The translations under genes and the position numbers were made by a program. The notes beneath the pieces were generated by a model. The model was not told where the DNA came from, made no database searches, and was given only the letters and a program-made list of their open reading frames with translations. A DNA stretch of 64,000 nucleotides from Dichetophora obliterata. Lineage: Eukaryota; Arthropoda; Insecta; Diptera; Sciomyzidae. Below are positions 33,500 to 44,145 of this stretch, piece after piece; position 1 is the first letter of the stretch; every line of letters begins with the position of its first letter. The stretch is from contig OY986436.1 in assembly GCA_963920525.1 (NCBI GenBank), forward strand, positions 94,309,342 to 94,373,341, given 5' to 3'.

Positions 33500-36405
33500 T
33501 CTATATACATAAAAATGGATCGTGATTTGTTCGGATGCTTAAAACTTGAAAACGATTAAACCAAATTTGATACTTTCTTCTGCGGATTTGTTTGTAATAG
33601 CTACGCGAAGGTTTAGGAAAAATTAAATGTTGCCACACCCCCTTTTACCGCCCACAAATCAATAAAAATTCTATATTTAAGCGGGTTTTTGTAGCATTAA
33701 ACTAAAATTTGGTAATGAATTTCGTATAATAACTATCGGTAACTATCGGTAACTATCGGTAACTATACTATAAATGAGCGTGGTCCCACTATATCTACGC
33801 CTACTTTTAAGAAAAGATAAAAAGACTTCGAAACTACTGGCCCGATTGAGCTCAAATTTTAAAAGTGGATTTGTTTCGAGTACGAGATGGTTTTAGTTAT
33901 AACTGCCACACCCTCTTTTACCGCCCACAAATATATAAAGAATTTGCGATATCAAAATGCTTTGGAGTTATGGGTCGCACAGCCTCGAAATTCGGTATTC
34001 AACCACAATTTATACATGTCGTTTCTCTCATGAAATTTTATTGGAGTAAAAAACAAGGGGGAGTGGCACCTCCGATACAAGGAAAACTTACGATATCGAA
34101 TAGTTTTAGAGTTACAGCATTGGAATTCAGTATACATGCAGTTTCATTGATAACCTTTTATAGGCGTTGGAAAAAGGAGAGTGGCACCGCCCATACAAAC
34201 CAAATTTGAGCTATCGAATTTGTAGGTCGCACAGCATCGAAATTCAGTATTCGACCTAAATTTACACATGCTGTTTAATTGGTGACATTTTATGGGCATT
34301 GGACAAGGGGGAGTGGCACCTACCATACAACTCAATTTTGCGATATCGACTAGCTATGGAATTATAGGTCGCGCAGCTATGAAATTCAGTATTCGAACTC
34401 AATCAGTCAATCAGCAACGCATCACAATTTAAAAGCAAACTCTCTAACCATCTTACCTAATAAATTTCTTTTAATATTCAAGTAAAGTAAAGTGTCATAT
34501 GTTGAATAATGTTGCCTAGTGTATGTAATGTTGTTATGCTTTTTTGAATTAATGTTAAGTTTTGAATTTTTAATTGTCATGTTTATTTTATTCACTTACT
34601 TTAATTAAATTTAATCACTCTTGTTTTATGTTTTTTAACTTTATGTTGCTAGTGCTTTAATTATAAGATATTAATCTTGTTGTACTATCCTACCTTATAA
34701 ATAAATACAAATAAAAAATACAAATACAATCTATAAATGCAGTTTTACTGATAACATTTTATTGTTGGACAAGCGGGCATGACACCTCCCATATAACCCA
34801 AATTTGCGATATCAAATAGATTTGAAGTTATGGGTCACACACCGTAAGAATTCGGTATTTTCGACCTTAATTAACACATGCACTTTCATTAATAATATTT
34901 TTGGGCGTAGGAGAAGGGGAGTGGCATCTCCTACATAGCCCAGAGTTGTACTATTGAATAGCTTTGCCATTATAGGTTGGCAAAGCGTCGGAATTCAGTA
35001 TTCGACCTTAACGTACACATGCAGTTTCACTGATTTCATTTCATGAACATTTTGAAAGGGGCGTGGCACCTCCCATTTAACCCAAATTAGCGATATCGAA
35101 TAGCTTTGAAATTATAGGTCGCACAGCGTCGACCTCAATTTATACATGCAGTTGCTAATGACATTTTATGGGCAAGGGGGAGTGGGACCTTCCACACAAC
35201 CCAGATTTGTGCTATCGAATAGCTTTGGAATTATAGGTCACACAGCACCAGAATTCAGTATTCGATGCAAATTTACACATGCACTTTCATTGGTAACATA
35301 TTTTGGGCGTTGGACAAGAGAGAGTGGCATTTCCCATACAACCCAAATTTGCGATATCTAATAGCTATTGAGTTATTTGTCGCACAGCGTCGGAATTCAG
35401 TATTTGACTTCAATGTGCACATGCAGTTTCATTGATTACATTTTATGGGCGTTAAGAAAGGGGATATGGCACCTGCCATGCAACCAAAATTTGTGCTATC
35501 GAGTAGCTTGAGAGTTATAGGTCGCATAGCCTCGGAATTCAGTATTCGACCACAATTTACACATGCAGTTGCATTGATTAGATTTTAAGGGCGTTGAAAA
35601 AAGAGGATGTGACACCTCCCATACAATCCAAATTTGTGCTATCGAATAGCTTTCGAGTTATAGGTCTCACAGATTTGGAATTCAGTATTCAGCTTCATGT
35701 TCACATGCAGTTTTACTGATAACATTTTAAAGCATTTGTAAAGGAGGAATAGCACCACCCATATAACCCAAATATACGATATCGAATAGCTTTGAAGTTG
35801 TAGATAGCACAGCGTGAGAATTCAGTGTTCGACCTCAATTTACACATGAGTTTTACTGAGTACATTTTATGGGCGTTGGAAAAGGATCGTAGCAACTCCA
35901 AAACAACATAAATTTGCGATATCGAATAGCTTTGGAGTTAAAGGTAGCACAGCGTCGGAATTACGATTTACACATGCAGTTTTATTGATTGTATTTTTTG
36001 AGCATTGTAAAAGGGTGCGTGGCACCTCTCATATAACCAAAATTTTCGATATTGAATAGCTTTGAAGTTATTGATAGCTCAGCTTTGGAATTCAGTATTC
36101 GACCTCAATGTACACATGCAGTTTCATTGATTACATTTAAAGGGCGTTAAAAAAGGGGACGTGACATCTCCCATACAACCCAAATTTTTGCTATCGAATA
36201 GCTTTGGAGTTATTGAATAGCTTTGGAGTCGCACAGCGTTGGAATTTAGTATTTGGACTAAATTTAAAAATGCAGTTTTATTGGTAATATTTTATGGTTG
36301 GACAAGTGGCTTACAACCCAAATTTGTGCTATTATTTGACTTATAGGTCATACAGCATCATAATTAAGTATTCGACCTCAATTTAGAACCAACACATTTA
36401 AGGGA
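33500..36405 (+). mobile_element. Helitron expanded into ~16 tandem ~140-bp units
   Basis: The 5' end TCTATATACATAAAAATGG and the next ~400 bases match the Helitron at 6621. From about 33940 to 36360 follow some 16 diverged units spaced mostly 130-145 bp. Each has a core like GCGATATCGAATAGCTTTGG, AATTCAGTATTCGACC, ACACATGCAGTTT and ATTTTATGGGCGTT. The 3' end (AATTTAGAACCAACAC) matches 7890-7905 but is cut before the CTAG terminus. A ten-base repeat, AACTATCGGT, is amplified three to four times at 33738-33772. No coding capacity. Confidence 0.83.
34405..34726 (+). mobile_element. 322-bp insertion with A-rich tail inside the Helitron array
   Basis: The regular unit is interrupted after CAATC (34400-34404) and resumes after a second CAATC (34727-34731), a likely 5-bp duplication. 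The inserted DNA ends in AAATAAATACAAATAAAAAA, like the 3' tail of a 5'-truncated non-LTR retrotransposon. No coding part remains. Confidence 0.6.
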
Positions 36406-36452
36406 GATTTATTGTTATATATAAACAATTTTTGTTAAACTAAACAATTACA

Positions 36453-37255
36453 AGGGGTATTCCACAGAAAAGTCAACCGTGACCAAAAAACGTAAACTTA
36501 TTAAAAACTTATTATTTTATGATATTATCTAAAGGAAACTTTTTTATTTTAATAATTTAAGCAAGTTATATATAAACTCATTTACATGATGATCAAATTT
36601 TCTGCACTGTTTCACGAATGTAGTTTTTATTTTTTGTAAATGTTTAGTAAATATTTCGTAAACTTTTTTGTTTTAGTAAAAATGGAAGGCATTGGCTAAA
36701 TCAGCTAAAGATAATGAAAAAATGGTTAAGGCAAGGAAAGAAAAATATATTAAATTTGCTTTTAATTACTAAATTACATAATTACTTAACTACCTAATTA
36801 CTTCATTTCCCAATTAAACTACAACATTGTCCGTTTGTCAGGCACGTGACGTAATTTGTCGCCACGTGACGATGTGTAAATATAATATTAAAAAAAACTG
36901 TGGACTTTATTTAAAATCTTTTTACGCCGATAGCATGTTTTTGAGTAATAAAAATTTGGCTTTAAATACCTCATCCCATGTTAGTTACTTTCGCTAAAAT
37001 TTGTAATTGAACACAACGATTTGCAACGTTGGTTGACTGGACCCGTCCGACACGTGACAGTAGATTACTCATTTTTTCGCTTGCATTTAATAAAATTTAA
37101 AGAAAGCTTGAGCGTACATTGAAGAAACAGAGTGCAATCTATTATATCAGAAAAATGGACTTCACTTCCAATGCATAAATTTAGAATTGGCTGTACAATA
37201 TCTAAAAAAAATAGTTGAATTTATCTGTAAGTGACCGTGGAATGCTCCACAATTA
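36453..37255. mobile_element. Candidate ~800-bp inverted-repeat element with CACGTGAC motifs
   Basis: Left GGGGTATTCCACAGAAAAGT and right GACCGTGGAATGCTCCAC are partly complementary, and both ends carry an ACCGTG/CGGTCA word. CACGTGAC occurs at about 36842, 36862 and 37062. I could not define a target duplication, so the boundaries are tentative. Confidence 0.4.
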
Positions 37256-37560
37256 CATTTAAGTTGTCAGTTTTTTAATAAAAAGTTTGTCAAGTTGTCT
37301 TTTTATTATCAAGTTGCTATATCTCCATAAGTTTTGAAAATAAAAGATGTTAATAATAAACCTTTAAGACTAATAAATAAAAAATAAATAAAAAGAAAAA
37401 ATTTTTTAAGAAATAAGCCTTTATTAAAAAAGACGTGAACTAAAAAGAAAAAAATAAATTTAAGTGACATTTGTCATATATGTATACAGTAGGTATATTA
37501 TAGGTGCAGAAGAACCCCTCTCTTGGTTACTCATCATCATAGTATAAGCGTACGTAAATT
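37256..37560. other. AT-rich spacer
   Basis: No feature recognised between the candidate element and the hairpin MITE. Confidence 0.35.
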
Positions 37561-37740
37561 GGTAAGTTCTAAGGACTTATATAAATTTAGAATTTTTCAA
37601 ATACATTTATATTTAAAAGCTTAAGGCACTGCTATTGTGTAGTAAACCTGTATAACGGATCGCGGATATCGGTGCCTCAAGCTTTTATATATAAATGTAT
37701 TTGAAATATTCTAAATTTATATAAGTCCTTAGAACTTACC
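37561..37740. mobile_element. 180-bp hairpin MITE with ~70-bp arms
   Basis: GGTAAGTTCTAAGGACTTAT at the left is mirrored by ATAAGTCCTTAGAACTTACC at the right. Pairing continues through ATAAATTTAGAAT and AAATACATTTATAT to the inner edge, leaving a ~40-bp loop. The high arm similarity suggests recent origin. Non-coding. Confidence 0.8.
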
Positions 37741-38415
37741 AAAGATGTTGCCTCTAAAAAATGTGTTGTACTACGAAAATCTTTAGTTTTCAAGATATCG
37801 CAATAGTTTTATCGCAAAAAATAACGGGAGTTTTTTGCATTGTATTTGTAAAAAGTATTTCCCAAAATGTTTTCGTGTACCGCAATTTTTTTTAAGCAAC
37901 AACTTTTCATACAAAAGTACGTTATATTGAGAACATTTATAGTTTTCAAGATATCACAATAATTTTGATGCCAAAATAAAGGAAATTTTTAAAAATTTAC
38001 TATTAGTTAGAAATTTCTCCATCACAAAAAATATTCACACATAAAAATAAGCTTATTGCAGGGTATTCGTAAGAGATGGCGAAAAATGTTTGGAGTATTT
38101 TTTGTACATCTTAGCAATGTCTAAAATTCCGTTTTAAATTATGTTCTTCCATCTCTTATAGCTTGGCCTTTACTTTAGAAATGCTCTTTTTACGCTCATA
38201 TTTAAGGCCTATCTTAAACTCAATCACATTGTCCAAGCCTCTTGACCCAGACCTTTCATCCGATACCTCATTCACCATTAAAACTTGTGGGGAGTGAAAA
38301 CTTCTCAAGCGTCAAATGGGCGTTTGACAGCTAGTGGTAGCGGAGGTCGGCGAACCAACATTGATAAAAATGTCACTGACATAACGCAACCTCAATTTTG
38401 ACAGCCAAGTCGACA
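37741..38415. other. No gene recognised
   Basis: AT-rich DNA passing into GC-richer DNA from about 38220. TTGACAGCTAGTGGTAGCGG near 38323 is a style of sequence common near fly MITE ends but defines nothing alone. Confidence 0.4.
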
Positions 38416-38591
38416 GTTGTTTCCCTACTCAGGCTTGAATTTGAATTCAAATTCAGCTCATCAGAGGAAACACTACGACATATCAACCGGAAGAGTTTTT
38501 CTCATCGGCTCACCCGGTAGAACCCGTTGTGTTGTGCCCTCGGGTGGTCTAGAATTTGAATTCGAATTCAAACCTGAGCTGGGATTTCAAC
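38416..38591. mobile_element. 176-bp palindromic MITE
   Basis: The left arm has CTCAGGCTTGAATTTGAATT and the right arm AATTCGAATTCAAACCTGAG. Including the outer GTTG...CAAC text the arms span about 40 bp with several mismatches. The loop (about 38456-38552) encodes nothing recognisable. Confidence 0.6.
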
Positions 38592-39614
38592 CCGGAAGCC
38601 AGTAATTATAAATGATGTTTTTTTTTCTTCTTTCCTTTTCTTTTTGTTTGCAAAATAATAAACGACGTGTCTGCCATGGTTAATTAGGGCCTACAGTTGG
38701 ACATCGTTCAATTTGCCATCTGTCATGTCGGTTTGTTTGCAAGCATCGAAAAACAAGGGTCAAACCCCGCGTCCGACAGTTTGTGCAAACATCGTTTGCA
38801 CCAACTTTCGGTGTAAGCGGTCATTAAAACAGGTCGTATAACATAGCCGGTCGTACTGTCCGATTTGCTTATGTAAACGACCATACAATAGGTGACGCTG
38901 TCAACGAAAAGAACGATGGCTGGCGAACTTCCGGCCTTTGTTCTTTTTCGTTGATGGCTACCCAGGCAAGTAGGGCGTAATCGTGAGGTAAGAAAACTAA
39001 TCCTTTTAATTATGCACCCATCTTAATGTGATTCGTTTAGCCACTTTATCGGCTAAGGACACCACAGCCACGGGAGACTGTGGACAGTCTCAAAAAAAAA
39101 AAAAAAATCGTAGGAGCAAACGCCAGTGCAAACACTATCAAATTGCACCAGCACTAAACTAAACTTATTGAATTAAAATTCAAATAATTTTAATTTTAAT
39201 TCAAATGATCCTTTTCCGTTTCCCGCTAACGTCTGCATACAAATAACTTGTGCAGATCGCATCCCTCGACTCCCTGACGAAGCAACCCCCACGCCCATTT
39301 TCCCTGAGCTAAGCTGAAGCATAGCTAGGTATGCAGACGCTCGCTAAGTCAGGAAGTGCCTCGTCATCCGGTGGCGGATGTAACGACGCTGCGAGGTGGA
39401 TGGTCGGTCTGTCACAAACTCCTCCTAGTCCTGAGATTTCTTACTAAAATTAATATAAGCTTTCAACGTAAATATTTCGGGTCAGAGGTCATCAATTCAA
39501 AATCTAACATAATTCGGCACATCTATGGTGCAATACATTTTGGGTCTTAACTAGAGAACTGCAATGAGTATCCGACAGAATTCGGATACTCAAATCATGT
39601 CCGAATGTCGTCAA
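38592..39614. other. GC-richer unassigned DNA, possible retroelement tail
   Basis: Base composition is clearly less AT-rich than the surroundings. A 15-16-base A run at about 39091-39106, after GACTGTGGACAGTCTC, could be the poly(A) of a 5'-truncated non-LTR element on the plus strand. CGTCATCCGGTGGCGGATGT and nearby text (39360-39410) is compact and structured, but I cannot assign it. No long open frame. Confidence 0.4.
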
Positions 39615-41190
39615 AGAGAGTATATCAAGAGGGCCAGAAACTCAAAGTTCGCTCTTGAGTATTATTTCAAAACTACAAAGATTGGGTTCTGCCGGCGCGC
39701 TGCTAGTGTTGGCAGAGGTATTTTTAAAATTATGTGGGCACAAGCGAGCTGGGAATACGTTTGTTCTTTTTAGCATGCTTTGGCCTTTTTCTTCCTATTA
39801 GACTTGCGATAATTTTAAATATTTTATCGAAATTAGGAAATTGCAATAAAATTGTCAGCTTTGTTTTGGCTGAGCTTTGTTTACATTTTTTTGTCCTACA
39901 TTTCTAATGCCGTGGTTATGCTAGCCAAACATGATTGCCGAATATTTTTTGTTGTTATTGTTTCACGTATAAAATGAAGAAATGAACTTTTTCTCATATT
40001 AATTTTCTCGCTCTCGAACCGAACATTTTGATTGCTGATTGAAACGCCAAACATGCCGAACTTTCCAGTGTTGGCTGTAGTCATTTTATATAATAGCATC
40101 AAAAAAGTAGGTAAAAGTATTAAAAAGTGAAGTTGATTGTGTCTTCAAGTAACCCTTAACATAAACAGCTAGCTAGCATGTCAGATATATGTAAACCGTT
40201 TTGTTTAAGATATTATAATAAAAATTCAGACTAAGTAATATCAATTCGTATATTTTAATTCGTTAATTTTAAGTACAAAAATGCAAATTAGGGTTGTGCT
40301 TTTTTGTGTTTTGACATACTATTACATGTAATGCAACTGTGCCACCAATCATAGCGTAACCACCAAACAAACATTTCAGCGAAGAGAACAAATTAACAAA
40401 AATGAACACCGAACATGTTTGGCTAGCATAACCACGGCATAAAGGAAAGATTTCTGTGCAAAAGCGAGCGGCAACAAGTTTTGTTCTTTTTACCTTTTTC
40501 TTTCTACTAGAATTGCGATCATTTGGTATATTTAAGGAATTATGAATGAAATGAAGCAGAACAAGATTTCCTTGAATGATTAAGCCTTGAATTTACCAAT
40601 TTGTCGATATTCTAATGTTTTGATTCTCAACTTTTTTTGACTGAGTTATATTTTCATTTTTTTGCTACATTTCTAGCAAGGAAATTTTTCATGCAATTGC
40701 AATTATATCATATGAATATATTTTAATTATATTTTATTACAGAATTTTAGCTTTCTATATCGATCATTTGGTACATTGAAAGAAATATTGGTGAAATAAA
40801 CCAAAACGCCTTTCTTTCAATTTACCAATATCGAACATATTGTATTTTTTATTTATATTTATTTATCAAATACTACTTAACTATAACATTTAAATTACGA
40901 TTTCAAAAAATATTTAATTGCAATTCCAAGGTACTTTAGTTCAAATTAATTTATTTATTAATATTTCATTTTTTATTATTAAAAAAGTTCAAAGTTGCCA
41001 ATATAATTGCACACTTTTTTGTACCTGTACTTCAAAGAATAGTTGAAGAAAATATTTCCACAATATTTCATAGTAATTGGTTACAATTGGGATTTTTGCG
41101 ATTTTGTTTTTTAATCTGATAAAACATGCGATACTTCAAATAATCGGACAATTATTAATAAATTATGCTAAAATAATTGTAATTTTCTTA
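39615..41190 (-). repeat. Long dispersed repeat, copy B (inverted)
   Basis: Inverted partner of about 2700-3745. Shared landmarks include AATCTTTGTAGTTTTGAAAT, CTCTGCC with TTTTAAAAATACC, ATCGATCATTTGGTACATTG and the AT-rich block with TTTTAATAATAAAAAATG. It lacks ~30 bp present in copy A near 3618-3650 and is interrupted by the MITE at 39908-40439. Confidence 0.8.
39908..40439. mobile_element. 532-bp PIF/Harbinger-like MITE with perfect 26-bp inverted repeats
   Basis: The ends TGCCGTGGTTATGCTAGCCA and TGGCTAGCATAACCACGGCA are exact complements, extending to 26 bp (through AACATG). TAA flanks both sides (39905-39907 and 40440-40442). Copy A of the host repeat near 3418 has the uninterrupted site with a single TAA, confirming the insertion. 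The 3-bp TAA duplication fits PIF/Harbinger. Non-coding. Confidence 0.88.
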
Positions 41191-42184
41191 AAAAGACACA
41201 GTTTCGATAGTATTCCTTTTTATACAGTAATAGAGAAAAGTTCTGGTTATTTTTATTTATATTTTTCAAAACTATTTTAAAGCATTTCATCTTCTAAATA
41301 AAAATTATTAAAAAACCAATTTGTTTTTGTTGTCATTCTTCAAACTGACCTGATCTAAAAAGCTCACAATTAAATTCATGTAATAATTTGTTTTGTTTTG
41401 TAAAAAGTTTTCACACTTAATCAACAGTTCTTTTCTAAATTCTAACTTTGGATGATAACAGCTCCGCTAAAAAAAAAGATACAAAATTTGTTGATTTTTC
41501 GTTGGATAATCTCAAAATTTTAGCTCCGCTACAGCACACGACAGGATAGTGATTGATATACTGATGAAAAAGTTGATATTTTTTCTAAAATACAAAATAT
41601 TCTTTTTTATTTTATGGTGAGTAGCTTAGATTCTAGATCAATAATACTAAACACATACCAAAACCGTAAAACACCCTGTATCTTGAAAGTTGTATAATGT
41701 GGGAGGAAACTAAATAAAGTTTTATACTCGCCTTATCACGAGGAACCACCACCCGAGGGAATTAATACTATATCTGTTTCACCTTATATGTAATTCATGC
41801 AGCTTTATATATAAAAATACAGGTGTCCCTATTTATTTTCACATGACTGTATATATAATATATATAAATATACATATATGTATATTTTAAAAGTAATTTT
41901 AAATCAAAATTTTAACTAACAAAATAAATTTTTAATATGGAAAATATTTAATGCATAGTATAAATAATTCGAATTTTGGCGTGGGAATTCAGTGGGGTAT
42001 TTTTTGAATTTCCTTGGGAGTTTGGTAATATTCTTCTGAAAAAATTTTTTTTTTTTTTAGTAAGCAAAATTTCTTTGTGGTATTTCTAAATGTTTTTTAA
42101 ATTGTTTGTGCATATGAGACTTACTGTGGTATTTTTTAATGCGAATGAGATTTTTGTGGCAATTTTAATTGCATTTGGAATTTG
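41190..42184. repeat. Solo fold-back arm and AT-rich DNA
   Basis: 41190-41412 matches the left arm of the fold-back element at 30377-30625 (AGACACAGTTTCGATAGTAT). The rest holds an AT microsatellite near 41848-41885 and two copies of the word TAGCTCCGCTA (near 41458 and 41520). No gene. Confidence 0.55.
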
Positions 42185-42995
42185 TGGTTGTATTTTTAAA
42201 ACGCGTGGTATTTTTGTGGTTATTTCTAATGATCGTGAAATTTTTTTATTGAAACTTTTAGGTAGAAACTTTTTGTTTATCTTTACAGTGGTAATTTTTG
42301 TTGTATTTAATTTATGTTATTGTGAAAAAGTAACTTATTGTCGGAATTGTTTTAAAATTTAACTGGCAACCATGGCTTGTAGTAGTACATTTTCTTGTAG
42401 CCACATACTGGCTGTCTAGCTACATGCATCTGTATCCTCGTTTGTATTACAACCCAACAAGCCATGAATGTCACTGTTCCAGCTAAACGGTACTTAAAAT
42501 GGCAGCATCTGATTTGCATGTATGAAAACGACGTGTTTTTGTACCTTTAAACCGTTGTCTATGTAATAGTAAAGTCTTTTTTTTATATTTATCAAGAATC
42601 GAATTGAAATTTATGTCATATTCGCTTGATGCATCGTTTGTTCTTGTCTTTTTTCCCCTCTCTTTTTCACCTGTTCGCCAAAAAACTCTGAAATATGCAT
42701 TGAATCTTGTATTGAAATCAAGGTAGTGCAGTTGAGTTGCTGTTTATTGTTTAGTTGATTGTTGCAACTTAATAAAAACCATTTTAAGAAAAGGTTACAA
42801 ATGTTTAAAAACAAATAAAATTAATATACAACTTAAAGTTTTCTATATGACATTGTTATTTATTGTGTTGATTTTCTATGATTTAAATACAAATTCTAAA
42901 CGTTTGATAGTTTAAATTATTCTTGATTTTAAATAAAAATTCTAGCTGTTTGATAGTTGAAAATCATTTATTGAGCTTTAGGTCTGGTTAGAACA
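42185..42995 (+). repeat. Dispersed repeat, partner of 31045-31785
   Basis: Direct copy of 31045-31785. Its right end (42870-42995, with TTTGATAGTTTAAATTATTC) is answered by an inverted partner at 43090-43265, making a fold-back structure with ~170-bp arms around a loop centred near 43040. Confidence 0.65.
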
Positions 42996-43089
42996 ATTAT
43001 TTGCTCTAACTAGTTAATCAATCAGCTAACTAATTAAACAGCTAGTGATGTTTTTCTTTTCATATTGAAAATGTTGTTGCTGTTGTTTC

Positions 43090-43265
43090 TTTGAAAAAAA
43101 TTCGTTAGAGCAATTTAGTGTTCTAACCCGACATAAAGCTCACTAAACGTTTTTAAACTATCAAACAACTAAAATTTGTATTTAAAATCAAGAATGATTT
43201 AAACTATCAAACAATTAGAATTTATATTTAATTCATAGAAAATCAACATTAATCTACAACTTAAT
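43090..43265 (-). repeat. Inverted arm facing 42820-42995
   Basis: AAACTATCAAACAACTAAAA and GATTTAAACTATCAAACAAT are complements of the left arm text; GTTAGAGCAATTTAGTGTTC pairs with the loop-side GAACAATTATTTGCTCTAAC. Non-coding. Confidence 0.6.
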
Positions 43266-43639
43266 AAATGGTACGCTTATATGAAACACACAATTCATAG
43301 TTTGCTGACAACGAAACGGTCCGCTTCAGTGCTTTTAAAAGTGCACACCGTTTTCAACCGAGCCGATTGGATATCTGGAAAACGAAAAAAATTAAAGTAG
43401 CAGCTAAGCAGCTTGTGCATTTCTCATACGAATATATGAATTTTTCATCTTCTTAGATTTTGCTATTTTATTAGATATTCGTTTTATTCCCACTAAAACT
43501 GATATTTTGGCATATTTTTTTTCTTTGTACGATGAATATTAGAGGCTGTAGGTATACCCCAAAGTGTCAAATATCACTTTGAAAAAATTTGTGAAAATGA
43601 CCTCCATACAAACCGCACTGTAAGACGTAATTCTACGTC

Positions 43640-43950
43640 AAAAATATTCTGGAATAGATTTGAACAATGCCGAAAAGTAAGATTTGAGCAATACAGAAGA
43701 GTAACAATTTTTTTGAAGTGTTTGCGGGAATGTATTATAAATTATTTTATTTATTTTAATTTGATGTTTCGCTTGTTTTATCAGATTATGTAAAACTATT
43801 TTAAAATAATTAATACAATGAAACAAATTATTTTAAGTCAGAAAATTAAAATATTGGTGGGTAAATATTTACTAATTCTATTCTTATGTTTCCACTACTA
43901 AAATTAAAACTTGCAAACAAATTACTATTTAGCTTATTATTTAATACTAG
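43640..43950 (-). repeat. Fragment of the 2.4-kb repeat (inverted) ending at a Helitron terminus
   Basis: Inverted match to 2405-2690 (shared: TTGTTTTATCAGATTATGTA against its complement, ATTCCCGCAAACACTTC). It ends at CTAG (43947-43950). Read on the minus strand, the sequence to its right ends CGAAGCAGCTGGTATTTGCTAG followed by T, a possible Helitron 3' end cut off by the LTR element at 44084. Confidence 0.55.
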
Positions 43951-44145
43951 CAAATACCAGCTGCTTCGCCTGCGATAAAAATATTAAATAAAATGTAAAA
44001 ATTTTAAATCTTAAAATGAAAATATTTAGTGTAATTAAAACAAATTCAAAATATAAAAATTATTGTGTTTGTTTTGTTTAATTTGTGTTGGTATATATCT
44101 GAGTTGTGATACTTATATTTTGGGGACGCGCCACGGAGTTACGTA

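Noticed and set aside
33940..36360. Regular array resembling a CRISPR or satellite locus
   Set aside because: Units are ~140 bp and diverged throughout with no unique spacers, and the same units sit inside Helitrons elsewhere in the window. It is an element-internal tandem repeat in an animal genome.
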